Shown here: one piece after another, positions 41,844-50,779 of the stretch
Layout: each line of letters opens with the position of its first letter
How positions within the stretch are numbered: the stretch's first letter is position 1
From: Anaerolinea sp.
Lineage (GTDB): Bacteria > Chloroflexota > Anaerolineae > Anaerolineales > Anaerolineaceae
Direction: 5' to 3'
NCBI GenBank assembly: GCA_020725865.1
Contig: DYEC01000017.1
Coordinates: 1 to 56,955 of the forward strand
Length of the DNA: 56,955 bases
The notes under the pieces: generated by a model
What the model was told of the DNA's origin: nothing
The model's database searches: none
The model's input: the letters and a program-made list of their open reading frames with translations, nothing else
Position numbers and translations under genes: made by a program

Positions 41844-44609
41844 TTAAATCAACCGTTCCTGTTTGGGCTGGGCGGCGGCGCGCAGGCGGGCATTATCCAC
41901 ATACATCAGCAGTTGCGGATCATCTTCCAATGCTCGCTCCGGCAGGCGCGCTGCCACTTCCAGAATGGTCTCATATTGACGGTCTTTCCAGGCGCGGCTG
42001 AAACCAGCCCGCACTGCCTCCAGCCGAAAGCTTTTCAGCTTTCCTCTGCCCTTCAAATATAACCCAAACTCGCGCAGCAGTGATTTTTCGCGCAGCGCCT
42101 GCAGGTCGCTCTCGCGCCCCGGGTCGGGCAGATACCAGCGCCCACGCTCATCCTGCAGAAAGTTCTCTTCCAGAATCGTCTTCAGCTCCGGCATGGCTTC
42201 ATAAACCGCCTGATGCAGCTCGCGGATAAAACGGGGATGCAGTTCTTGATAGGTCTGCGGCTCCCGCTGCAGTTCGCGGCGCAGCCACTGGACAGCGCTC
42301 TTTTCATCGCTCACAAACAGCGCAAGCTGCTCAACGCGCTCGGCTTGCAGACGACGACGGTCATATTCCGCCGACTGCAAAAAGGTGAAAAACATGCCAT
42401 CCCGTTCGGCAAAACGCTCACGCAGCCCGGCGTAGAATTCAGCCGCCGAAAGCGGCACCGCCAGCCCGCGCTGAACATGAAAGGCAACCATGCGGTCATA
42501 GAGCAGGTAGGATGCCCGCTCTTCGATGAACTCCACCACGCCGTCCTTGAGCGCAGGCATGGGCAACTGCTCCAGATGCTGGCGGATGAAATCCCACGCC
42601 GCATCCGCACTGCCCCCCTGCGCCAGAAACCGACGTTCGAACTCGGCGGCAGGTTTGTACGCCGAGATGATCAAGTCTTGCTTGACGGCACTGGTGGTTG
42701 TGACCTGCTTGAATGTGCCCTGCTTCTTATCCAGCGTGCGCACGTCGGCGACCATGAAGCCGGCGCGCAGCAGGGCTTCCTGAATGGCGTTCCAGACGGC
42801 GTTCTGCGAGTTGTGGAACTCCACCGTCATCCAGCGCCCGGGTTTGAGGACGCGGTAAAACTCGCCAAAGCAGGCTTCCATCAGCGCCTGATATTCCGCC
42901 AAGCCCTTGCGCTGGGTTTTGTTGATAACCGCCTCCGGTTCGTTGTTGGTAAACACGCCCAGCCAGGCTTCCCAGAGGAAGTTCAGCTCGGAATACATCA
43001 GGTTGGCGCCGAAGGGCGGGTCAACGAAAATGTAATCAAGAGAATTCTCAGAGAGGAAAATGGTGCTTGATGAATTGGTACTTAAAACTGATCCTTCATA
43101 TGAAATTTGTGTTTTATGATTTACTATCTGTAAAAAATCCTTTAACTTTCGGGCAAATTTTATAAAAGGGTTTTCCTCAGCAATCATTGATGCAATGTAT
43201 AAAGTTCCAGAAACAGGACCGTTGCCTCGATTCCTCATATTAAAGCGAGTCAATTTTGATGTCAATGTTACTACAAGCGATTGAAATACATCCTTCCATA
43301 GAGCACTATATGATTTTGGAGCGTTATTCCACATCCCCGCCAGCGCCCACAGATTGCGGCGGGTGTAGAAATGATGAACATGGGTAAGACCGATTTCATC
43401 ATTGCGGCGGCTTTCATCACCTTCGGGCATACGCACCGTCGGAAAAGAATAGGGGATGTCATTGTCCGCAATCTTTTGCAGCAGTGCCAGATCAAACGCA
43501 TCCGGGCGTTTCTCGTACCTTTTGGATTTGGTCCGTCCGCGAGGATAACCTGCCGCACGGGGATGGCTGTCAGCCGTCCCGCCCCCGCCGCTCACCGTGT
43601 AATTGATCAGCACCGGCACCTGCTTTGCCTGACGCACGCTCTTCCCCAGGGCGCGGTCAAATTTGGTCTCAAAGGCGCGTTCCACCCGTTTCACATCGCC
43701 GCCTTTGGGCGGGTTTTTGCTTAATCGAGTGCGACAGTGCGGGCAGTTCCATTCCTTGCTCACCTTCCCGTTCTCGTGGTCCACCGCCACATCCCAAAAC
43801 GTCATCTCGCCGCCGCACTCCGGACAGAGGAAGACATCCGACCAGACCGTATAATTGATTTTTCCTTTCACGCGGTCGGCGGCATCGCAATGGGGATGCC
43901 AGGTTTCATACATCCAGCCGCATTCCCGTTCCGCTTCCTGCAGAATGCGGCGGGCTTCGCGCTCAAAAGCGCGTGTATCTACCGGGGTGTTATAGTTATA
44001 TGCGATGAAGGTCGCCGCGGGCGAAAGGTCTATCAGGACCGCTTTGCGCGCCCCCAGGCGTGAGACGGCTTCATTGCCCTCCCGGATCACACCCTGCTCA
44101 TCCACGCGGTAACCCAGTTCCTGCACGGCTCGTTTATCGCCGCATAACTGCGCCGCTACGCCGGTCATCCCTGTGCCGCAAAAACCATCCAGGACGATGT
44201 CGCCCGGGTCGGTATAGTGCAGGATGTAACGCATGATAGCTTTATGAGGCACTTTCGTATGATAGGAATGGGCATTGTAAATTGGGTCGTTTTTGCCTTC
44301 AGAGACGTCCGCGGCAAAAGGCTGACGATGATAGGCAGTCTCATCACCGTCGAGAGCGAGCTGTTTGCGCAATTCGCTGCGTTCCTGCTGCCATTGGCTG
44401 ATGACCCCATCCATGAACGGGTTAGGGCAGGCGGTATAGTAAGGCGGATCAGAAAGAGCGAGAATCGCTTCATCGCTAGCTTTCGGAAAACCGGCTATGC
44501 GGCGAAATTCAGGGTCTTGCAGATGCAGGCGCAGTTTTTCCAGCCAGCGCCGGCGTTCGTCTTCATTCCGTTCGGGTTGTGCTTCAGGAAGAATGTGCGG
44601 TTGATGCAT
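41844..44609 (-). CDS. DNA methyltransferase with zinc-ribbon insertion
   Basis: The protein has 921 residues from ATG 44609, preferred over 44636 because AGAGAGGA is 5 bases upstream. It has LSDPPYYTACPNPF near residue 54, then motif I LDGFCGTGMTG (~141), and a zinc ribbon (CPECGGEMTFWD ... CPHCRTRL, ~265-300). A second DPPF site (YIFVDPPFGANLMYSEL, ~560) is followed by FYRVLKPGRWMTVEFHN. The last ~280 residues are helical. This resembles the zinc-ribbon adenine-specific methylases of COG1743 (DUF1156-like), found in defence islands. It would mark host DNA so the system spares it. The target base is probably N6-adenine or N4-cytosine (DPPY/F type). All core motifs are intact. Confidence 0.85.
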   Translation of the reverse strand: MHQPHILPEAQPERNEDERRRWLEKLRLHLQDPEFRRIAGFPKASDEAILALSDPPYYTACPNPFMDGVISQWQQERSELRKQLALDGDETAYHRQPFAADVSEGKNDPIYNAHSYHTKVPHKAIMRYILHYTDPGDIVLDGFCGTGMTGVAAQLCGDKRAVQELGYRVDEQGVIREGNEAVSRLGARKAVLIDLSPAATFIAYNYNTPVDTRAFEREARRILQEAERECGWMYETWHPHCDAADRVKGKINYTVWSDVFLCPECGGEMTFWDVAVDHENGKVSKEWNCPHCRTRLSKNPPKGGDVKRVERAFETKFDRALGKSVRQAKQVPVLINYTVSGGGGTADSHPRAAGYPRGRTKSKRYEKRPDAFDLALLQKIADNDIPYSFPTVRMPEGDESRRNDEIGLTHVHHFYTRRNLWALAGMWNNAPKSYSALWKDVFQSLVVTLTSKLTRFNMRNRGNGPVSGTLYIASMIAEENPFIKFARKLKDFLQIVNHKTQISYEGSVLSTNSSSTIFLSENSLDYIFVDPPFGANLMYSELNFLWEAWLGVFTNNEPEAVINKTQRKGLAEYQALMEACFGEFYRVLKPGRWMTVEFHNSQNAVWNAIQEALLRAGFMVADVRTLDKKQGTFKQVTTTSAVKQDLIISAYKPAAEFERRFLAQGGSADAAWDFIRQHLEQLPMPALKDGVVEFIEERASYLLYDRMVAFHVQRGLAVPLSAAEFYAGLRERFAERDGMFFTFLQSAEYDRRRLQAERVEQLALFVSDEKSAVQWLRRELQREPQTYQELHPRFIRELHQAVYEAMPELKTILEENFLQDERGRWYLPDPGRESDLQALREKSLLREFGLYLKGRGKLKSFRLEAVRAGFSRAWKDRQYETILEVAARLPERALEDDPQLLMYVDNARLRAAAQPKQERLI

Positions 44610-44625
44610 GACGATCCTCTCTCTT

Positions 44626-47600
44626 TTACCAGTCAATCTGAATGCGCACCTTGGCGCGGTTCTTGTCTTTTAGCTGAGCTTCCAGGAACTTTTCCAGCCG
44701 TTGATAGAATTCGTTCACCGTGCAGGGCATTCCGGGGCTGGTCAGGGCAAGCAGCAATCTGCCGCCATCCAAAACCACTTTTTCCAGCCCCCGCAGGACG
44801 TCGTTGACCGCTTCGACAAACCCCTGCGTTACATGCTCAGGCAGTTCGCCGCTCTGTACAAATGCCTGTACCTGCTCTCGCTGGGGCGATTTGAGCAGGG
44901 CAATATCTTCCAGCACTTCGGGCTTTTGCAGTTCAGCGCGCAGCCGTTCCAGCCAGGCTTGATGCAGCCGTTCCAATTCTCCCCCAAGTGATTCCAACCT
45001 TTCGATCGCTGAAGTCGTTTCCGTTTCCGCACGCGGGTCAAAACTGCAATGCGGACATTCAGTGTGATCCTTCAGGTCGGCTGTAGTCAGAACCGGACAG
45101 GCTTGCAAAGCATTGAACTTGCTTTGCAAACGCTTGAATTCACTTTCAGGCAGGATGAAAACATCCTGCAAGCTCATCAAATGCCGCCAGCGGTTATCTC
45201 TGGTCATAGCTCTCTTGCGCTCGTCACCGCTGTGGTCCAGACGGGCTTTCTGATGAAGCACAAGATAAGCCTCCACATAAGCCGCGCGCAGGTTGCTCAA
45301 CCCTCCATTCATACGCGAATAAAGGGCGGCATCCGAGCGCATCTGCGCATCACGTAGCAAGGCAAGGTGCTGTTGGCGCAAATGGTAAGCTTGCTCATGC
45401 CAGGGATGTCCCGGCGGCAGACGCAGCGCAGCGCGAGCCAGATAATTTAAATGGGGCTGCAGTGCCTGCAGCAATTCACGCAAACGGCTCAGCGCTTCCA
45501 GCGTTTTGCGTCCGCGTGCCTTGGCGCGCACTTCTCCCACACCCAAAGAAAACTGGCGCAAACGTCCGGGGCTGTTCAGCCGCTCCAGCATCTGTAACAG
45601 ATCACGATAATCTTCCAGCAATTTGCGCCATGCTTGTACTTCTTCTGTCAGTAAAACGGGTTCATCCCAATAACGCAGCCCTTCGCGCAGGCTATCCAGC
45701 GCCATCGCCAGGCGCGGCAGTTCTTTCTGCGCCAGTTGACTGACTTCCTGCGCAGCGCGCTCATGTTGTGCGGGGTCAGTAATCCACACATCCGGTAAAT
45801 CCAGCGCTTCAAACAACGCTTTCAGTGACTGTTCGGGCAATGGCTTGGGTCGGGCAATCGAAGAAAATCGGGTCAGGTCCTGCACATCCGTGCGCGCTAC
45901 CTCTTCCAGATCGTCTGAGGTAAAGGTGCGGCTCATCCATGACAAAGTGATTTCACCCAGACGCAGCAAAGCAGCCAGCACCACAACCAGCAGTTCCGGT
46001 TCCAGCCCAAAAGTCAATTCACGCTCGCGGCGCGGATCGTCGCCAATCAATTCTTTGCGGTTCAGCACCCGACCGCTCCCCACTTCATCCAGCTTTTTAA
46101 GAATGGCAGCGGCATAGCACGAATCCAGGGTAGTGAAATGAACACGCCCTTCTTCCTGACGAATCAACCCCAAACCTTCCAACAAGCTCTGTGCCTGAAG
46201 ATTCATCGAGCCGCCTGCCAGCGCGCGTAAAGCCGCCTGCGCAGCCTGCGGCAGGGAAAGCGAAGTCAACTGAACATTACGGAAGACGGGATAATTCGGA
46301 TATTTGGTTTGAAAGTGTACGCTGAGCATTGCCGAAGCAAGTTGAATTACCTGATCGCGCAGGTTTGATTCTGTCCTGCCCAACCGATATTTGCCCCAGT
46401 GCTCTGCTACGGTGTGGCAGGTATGACCATGACGAACCTCATAGGCATGGTCAAAGTTTTCGCGCAGCCAGCGTGTGAGCGTGTTTAGATGCTGCTCGGC
46501 TTTCCGTTCGTATTGTGATTTCGTGCTTCCAGAAGAGAGCGCCGCCATCTCCCTGGCGCCGGCATACAAGCGTAAAGCGTTTCGGAAGACATCATCCGCC
46601 CCTTTGAGGATAAAGAAAACCTCATCTGATTTCGGTTCATCGGACTTGCCATTGGCGCCAAACAGGCTCAGGAAATGCAGGTAAAAATCCCGCTCCGGCT
46701 GGGTGGTGGAACGCTCATTCGGAGCGCCTAAGAAGACGTAACCATCCCGCGTGATTCCATGACCGATCCAGGGTATCTCGCGTTGCCAGATACGGAAGCC
46801 GGGGCGATAGGAACTTTCAGTCAGCTCCAAAATACGCGCCAGCGCATCAAAGTAATAGCGGTCAAGAGTATCTTCATCTAGAACCGCAGCGCGCTGTTCA
46901 ATTAGTGCGTCAAAATCCACATCTTTGTCCAGATCAAGGTAATACTGGTTATTTTCGTGGTTATGAGAAATAAACTGTCCGCTGACAGTGCGCGAGATAT
47001 CCTGTAAAACGCTTTCCACACTGGTTAGCAAAAAAGAAGCGTCTGCCTCTGGGATGGGTAAGTGCAAGCACAGACGGTCGCGCAATTCCTGAGGTGTCAA
47101 ACCAATTGGAGCGCGCAGGTCGCCAGTCGTCAGACGATGCAGTGATAAAGCGTGAATGATGCGCAACGCTGCCGGACGGTAAATGGGAGTCATAGCATTT
47201 TTGATGCGTTCTTCCAGCACCTGACTCTTATCCATCACTTCGCGGATCTCCGGCGTGCTGCGATAAGATGGGTCTTCCTGAATCAGACGCCAGAACGCAT
47301 CGAACGAGATCAAGCCGGGCTGATTGGCTGGCACGTCATCATTCAGAATACGGCGCATTTCCTGGCTAATGGCTTTCAACGCCTGACGTTTTTCGATGAC
47401 AGTGACACGCTCGAACATCTCCAAGTAGGCTGGATGAACGGGGAATAGCTCCACAAATTCATCCATGCGCTCTGCCATCAAGTCATATAGCGGTGCAAAC
47501 TTCTCAAGATGGGCGCGGATGCGTTGCCGCTGAAGGTCAGTTTTCGCCAGCAAACGGCGCGAGACAACAAATGCCACATCTTCGCGGACAATCCGAACCT

Positions 47601-48327
47601 GTTGATAGCGGTCGCGCACGCGGCGAATCGAGTCAGCAGCAAACTGGAAGCGCGGGTTATCAAACAGTGATTCCTGAATCCCAGCGATAAAGCGCAAGTC
47701 GGAAACCGTACAAGCTTCGCCCACCTCGCGCAGGAAGGCAAGATCAATAATCAGATCGCGCTCTTTTCGTCCCAGAAGGTATTCCAGCAACTCATCAATC
47801 ACCACCAGCAAGCCTTGAGCGGGGTATTTCTGGTGAAAAGCAATCATAGCATTCGTTAGAAGGTCTTTGGTATTTGGCGCTTGATCCATCGGCGGAAACC
47901 GAACATCCACGCCAAGACGCTGCAGCCCTTCCTGCAAGTACCCTAATACCACGTCGCGCAGTGACATGACAGTGCTACCAAATTCCTGACGAACCACACA
48001 AAAGCGGCCCGCAATGTTGCGCAACCCGGAAGCTGCCGCCGGGTGTGAAACAGCACGAATCAGCTCGGAATGCTCTGCTACTGACGAGATAAGCGACATT
48101 AGGTGCGATTTGCCCGTACCATAGTTTCCTACAACAAACAGTCCGCCACTTTCCTCGCTTTTTCCTAACGAAAGAGTGGGAAGAATCCGGTGCAGGATGA
48201 CATCTACCATACGATCGGAGATTACATACGTGCGAACCAGACGCTCGGCTTCCTGCCTTTCATCCGCCTGACGTAATTTGACCACACTTTCAATTGGTTC
48301 AAACTGGATAAGATCGGAATATTTCAT
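44626..48327 (-). CDS. BrxC/PglY-like P-loop ATPase (DUF6079-like)
   Basis: The 1233-residue protein has Walker A FVVGNYGTGKSHLMSLI near residue 65 and Walker B GLLVVIDELLEYLLG near residue 180. The next ~150 residues fit an AAA/ORC-type ATPase (FIAGIQESLFDNPRF). The C-terminal ~350 residues are coiled-coil and include a zinc knuckle HTECPHCSFDP near residue 1080. This layout is that of DUF6079/BrxC/PglY proteins, large ATPases at the core of BREX. Its start overlaps the helicase stop by four bases (ATGA) and GAGG precedes it. No phosphatase-like PglZ, the usual partner of BrxC, is in the window. Confidence 0.85.
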   Translation of the reverse strand: MKYSDLIQFEPIESVVKLRQADERQEAERLVRTYVISDRMVDVILHRILPTLSLGKSEESGGLFVVGNYGTGKSHLMSLISSVAEHSELIRAVSHPAAASGLRNIAGRFCVVRQEFGSTVMSLRDVVLGYLQEGLQRLGVDVRFPPMDQAPNTKDLLTNAMIAFHQKYPAQGLLVVIDELLEYLLGRKERDLIIDLAFLREVGEACTVSDLRFIAGIQESLFDNPRFQFAADSIRRVRDRYQQVRIVREDVAFVVSRRLLAKTDLQRQRIRAHLEKFAPLYDLMAERMDEFVELFPVHPAYLEMFERVTVIEKRQALKAISQEMRRILNDDVPANQPGLISFDAFWRLIQEDPSYRSTPEIREVMDKSQVLEERIKNAMTPIYRPAALRIIHALSLHRLTTGDLRAPIGLTPQELRDRLCLHLPIPEADASFLLTSVESVLQDISRTVSGQFISHNHENNQYYLDLDKDVDFDALIEQRAAVLDEDTLDRYYFDALARILELTESSYRPGFRIWQREIPWIGHGITRDGYVFLGAPNERSTTQPERDFYLHFLSLFGANGKSDEPKSDEVFFILKGADDVFRNALRLYAGAREMAALSSGSTKSQYERKAEQHLNTLTRWLRENFDHAYEVRHGHTCHTVAEHWGKYRLGRTESNLRDQVIQLASAMLSVHFQTKYPNYPVFRNVQLTSLSLPQAAQAALRALAGGSMNLQAQSLLEGLGLIRQEEGRVHFTTLDSCYAAAILKKLDEVGSGRVLNRKELIGDDPRRERELTFGLEPELLVVVLAALLRLGEITLSWMSRTFTSDDLEEVARTDVQDLTRFSSIARPKPLPEQSLKALFEALDLPDVWITDPAQHERAAQEVSQLAQKELPRLAMALDSLREGLRYWDEPVLLTEEVQAWRKLLEDYRDLLQMLERLNSPGRLRQFSLGVGEVRAKARGRKTLEALSRLRELLQALQPHLNYLARAALRLPPGHPWHEQAYHLRQQHLALLRDAQMRSDAALYSRMNGGLSNLRAAYVEAYLVLHQKARLDHSGDERKRAMTRDNRWRHLMSLQDVFILPESEFKRLQSKFNALQACPVLTTADLKDHTECPHCSFDPRAETETTSAIERLESLGGELERLHQAWLERLRAELQKPEVLEDIALLKSPQREQVQAFVQSGELPEHVTQGFVEAVNDVLRGLEKVVLDGGRLLLALTSPGMPCTVNEFYQRLEKFLEAQLKDKNRAKVRIQIDW

Positions 48328-50018
48328 GCAGCACCTCGTTGTAACAATGCTTCAATTTGTTGACGGGAACGTTCATGAGCAATCATAATCAAGTGGGTCC
48401 GTGCGCGTGAACAAGCTACGTACAGTATGGGAGAAAGCCAATCCGGATCATTATCTTCCAACCCAGTCAAGATGACCACTCTGCTTTCTAACCCCTTGAA
48501 ACGATGTACACTGCTAGTTCTAATCACCATTCCTCGATGGCTGTCTCCTAGGTGAACAAGTTCAAAATTTCCTAGCCGCCTCTTGCTGAAGAAAGACGTA
48601 CGCTCGGGATTTCTGGTTGTTAAAAGAATGATATGAGATGGTTCAACCTGTTCTTCAATAACCAAATGGTGCAGGACTGACTGAATATATTGTTCTTGTT
48701 GATGCTGGTCAGAAAAGAAAAACACTTCAGGTTTTCTGCCCAAAGGTGCGCGACAATCCAGCGCCTCGGGGCGATCATGAAGTTGTTTGACAACGTCATG
48801 GATAGAACGCGTGTTCCGGCAGTTTTCCCATAAAGTCAACGGAGGCGAGGGGATTAACCTTTCCAAACCAGAAGAACGACGATAAAGATTCTGGTTATTA
48901 TCATAAAAGGCGTAGAAAATGCCGTTCTCATGGTCGTTCAGAAGGAAAAACAGCGTCTCCCACCATTCATCTAAAAAGTCCTGACCTTCGTCAACGATAA
49001 TGGCATCATATTGAGGTCCCCGTTCTCCAATAGCATCCAACAGCATTTCTGGTAAGACACGGTTGAAGTAATCCTGTTCATTATTCGATGAACGAAAGCC
49101 AATACCTGCTTCTTTGGCAAGTTGCCTGCACAAATCATGGAAGTTAAAAACGTCAACACCTTCAGGCGCTCGCAAGCGAAGATACTCAGCCAGCGGTGCA
49201 TTGAAACAAACCAGCAAAGTAGCAAATCCCTGATTGGATAGCTGACGAGCCTTTTCCAGTGCCAGCATGGTTTTACCGGAACCAGCACAGCCTTCAATCC
49301 GAGCCCGGCGGTGACATTGAATGTAGCGCAACACTTTCATCTGGTCTTCCGTCAACTCAATCAGACGTTTATCTTCATCCTCCAGAGCAACACCGAGCGG
49401 TGTTTTCAAGGTAAACGAAGATGCTAGCAGGTTCTCGAGTTGATGCAAGCGGGCTATTCCAAGATCACCGCGTTTACGCTCGTTGCCAAAAAACCACTCG
49501 AAGCCTGACTGTACTTTTCTTTCTATATCAGACAAGTCCCTGTGGTCTATAATCAATTCGCGTGAAAGGTCCGGCCGCAAATTTATGTTTTCAACAATCA
49601 CATCTGGAAAGACCACTTGATAAGCGACCGTCAGGAAGCGGTTATCCCAGTTGGGTAGCTCTTGCAACTTTCTAAGCAATGTCCCCTTGCTGTTGCGTGC
49701 CTGTTCAACAGGGTCTTTGATTGCGTGCTCTACACCAGCGCGATCCACACTGAACCACTGTTTCAGCTTGGCATCATATCGGATTTGTCCTCCCTTTACT
49801 TCGAGGATCATAACACCCAAAGCTGGATGAGCGATGACGAAATCACTCTCACCGTCTTGAGCACCACCATATGTAGTGCGAATCTGCCATCCTACGCCAT
49901 AAAAAATCACATAAGAATCAGGTAATTGAGAAAGTGCCTGATATACTTTAATCTCAGCAGAACGCTTCGGATCGCTTTTTATATATTCAGGAATGCGTTC
50001 CGGGTAAATTTTCGCCAT
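48324..50018 (-). CDS. NERD-domain UvrD-like helicase, first gene of the defence operon
   Basis: The protein has 564 residues from ATG 50018 (an in-frame GTG at 50033 adds five). The N-terminal ~150 residues form a NERD nuclease-related domain: YGGAQDGESDFVIAHP and GVMILEVKGGQIRYD carry the D...ExK pattern. The rest is a short SF1 helicase: IEGCAGSGKTMLALEKA (Walker A), DAIIVDEGQDFLDEWW (Walker B), FYAFYDNNQNLYRR, LWENCRNTRSI, and at the end HRFKGLESRVVIL and LYVACSRARTHL. It leads the six-gene operon, 214 bases after the Rossmann-fold gene, with the structured element between them. It likely supplies nuclease and unwinding activity to the system. Confidence 0.88.
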   Translation of the reverse strand: MAKIYPERIPEYIKSDPKRSAEIKVYQALSQLPDSYVIFYGVGWQIRTTYGGAQDGESDFVIAHPALGVMILEVKGGQIRYDAKLKQWFSVDRAGVEHAIKDPVEQARNSKGTLLRKLQELPNWDNRFLTVAYQVVFPDVIVENINLRPDLSRELIIDHRDLSDIERKVQSGFEWFFGNERKRGDLGIARLHQLENLLASSFTLKTPLGVALEDEDKRLIELTEDQMKVLRYIQCHRRARIEGCAGSGKTMLALEKARQLSNQGFATLLVCFNAPLAEYLRLRAPEGVDVFNFHDLCRQLAKEAGIGFRSSNNEQDYFNRVLPEMLLDAIGERGPQYDAIIVDEGQDFLDEWWETLFFLLNDHENGIFYAFYDNNQNLYRRSSGLERLIPSPPLTLWENCRNTRSIHDVVKQLHDRPEALDCRAPLGRKPEVFFFSDQHQQEQYIQSVLHHLVIEEQVEPSHIILLTTRNPERTSFFSKRRLGNFELVHLGDSHRGMVIRTSSVHRFKGLESRVVILTGLEDNDPDWLSPILYVACSRARTHLIMIAHERSRQQIEALLQRGAA

Positions 50019-50080
50019 GTTTAATTCCCACACTTTTTAGCATCACTGAACGTACGATTGCTTCAAAAAGCTTACAGCAA

Positions 50081-50172
50081 CCGCTCACGCGGGACTGCTT
50101 TCACCCCATACGGGGTGTTTGCGTGAGCGGCAAAAATTTGCTACGATAGATTCCGCCGCTACGCGCCGTAGC
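50081..50172. promoter_or_regulatory. Structured upstream element, copy 2 (defence operon)
   Basis: Hairpin A is CCGCTCACGC (50081-50090) / GCGTGAGCGG (50121-50130), with a nested stem CACCCC (50102-50107) / GGGGTG (50112-50117). The core (50127-50159) is bounded by GCGGC and GCCGC and contains GCAAA-AA-TTTGC. Hairpin B is GCTACG (50158-50163) / CGTAGC (50167-50172). It matches copy 1 at 5543-5622 in order of parts and core sequence. It sits ~65-155 bases before the first defence gene and 3' of the Rossmann-fold gene, so it may terminate one transcript and control the next. Confidence 0.6.
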
Positions 50173-50232
50173 CTACGCGGAAGGGTAATATTATTTTACA
50201 CGCGAAATATCTTATCGGCGCACAATTTCTGG

Positions 50233-50778
50233 CTATATCTTGTCAGGCGCAGCAAAGGCGCCCATCAACCGGATTGCCAAAGCCACAGCTTCTTCTGGGT
50301 TCTTGGCGTAATGAATGTGCATCAAATGACGGCTATCGAGGTACGCTCCATCTTCCAGCGCCACACTTCGTAACCGCTCAGACCATCCACCGGTCGTCTC
50401 CAACACAATCAAGGGTTTGGCATGTTGATATGCCAGCACAGCCTCACTTAAAGTCCCCACCTCGCCATGAAGCATGATCACTGCATCAGCAGAGCGTATA
50501 GTTAGAAAGTTTCGTAATGCATAGCCCAGGCCAGTTGGAATAGCAATATCTACAAAAGGATTGGCATCCCCACGTGACAAACCCGGCAAAATGCCAATTG
50601 TTAAACCACCAGCCGATTTTGCACCACGGCAGGCGGCTTCCATCACTCCCTTACGCCCACCACAAACCAATATCATACCCGCCTGGGCAATCCGGCGACC
50701 GAGCTCTTCAGCATCCTTCAACACCCCGGCTGGCACATTTTCCCCTGACCCAATAACCGCAATATATTTTTTATTCAT
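50233..50778 (-). CDS. LOG/TIGR00725-like Rossmann-fold protein
   Basis: The 181-residue protein begins KYIAVIGSGENVPAGVLKDA and has VCGGRKGVMEAACRGA, GILPGLSRGDANPFVD and GEVGTLSEAVLAYQ, the pattern of the TIGR00725/LOG-type family. Classical LOG enzymes release cytokinin bases from nucleotides with PGGxGTxxE; here this reads GEVGTLSE, and activity is uncertain. It starts one base after the amidohydrolase stop and is the last gene of the second BMP-transporter operon. A role on nucleotides or nucleosides would fit its neighbours. Confidence 0.8.
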   Translation of the reverse strand: MNKKYIAVIGSGENVPAGVLKDAEELGRRIAQAGMILVCGGRKGVMEAACRGAKSAGGLTIGILPGLSRGDANPFVDIAIPTGLGYALRNFLTIRSADAVIMLHGEVGTLSEAVLAYQHAKPLIVLETTGGWSERLRSVALEDGAYLDSRHLMHIHYAKNPEEAVALAIRLMGAFAAPDKI

Positions 50779-50779
50779 A

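Noticed and set aside
42213-43070. 285-codon plus-strand frame
   Set aside because: Antisense shadow of the methylase gene; no ribosome site or domain.
33212-44609. Classical DISARM
   Set aside because: A DUF1998-type helicase and a methylase are present, but there is no separate DrmA/DrmB pair and no PLD-type DrmC.
38230-50018. Complete BREX system
   Set aside because: A BrxC-like ATPase and a methylase are present, but no PglZ, BrxB, BrxL or typical PglX was found.
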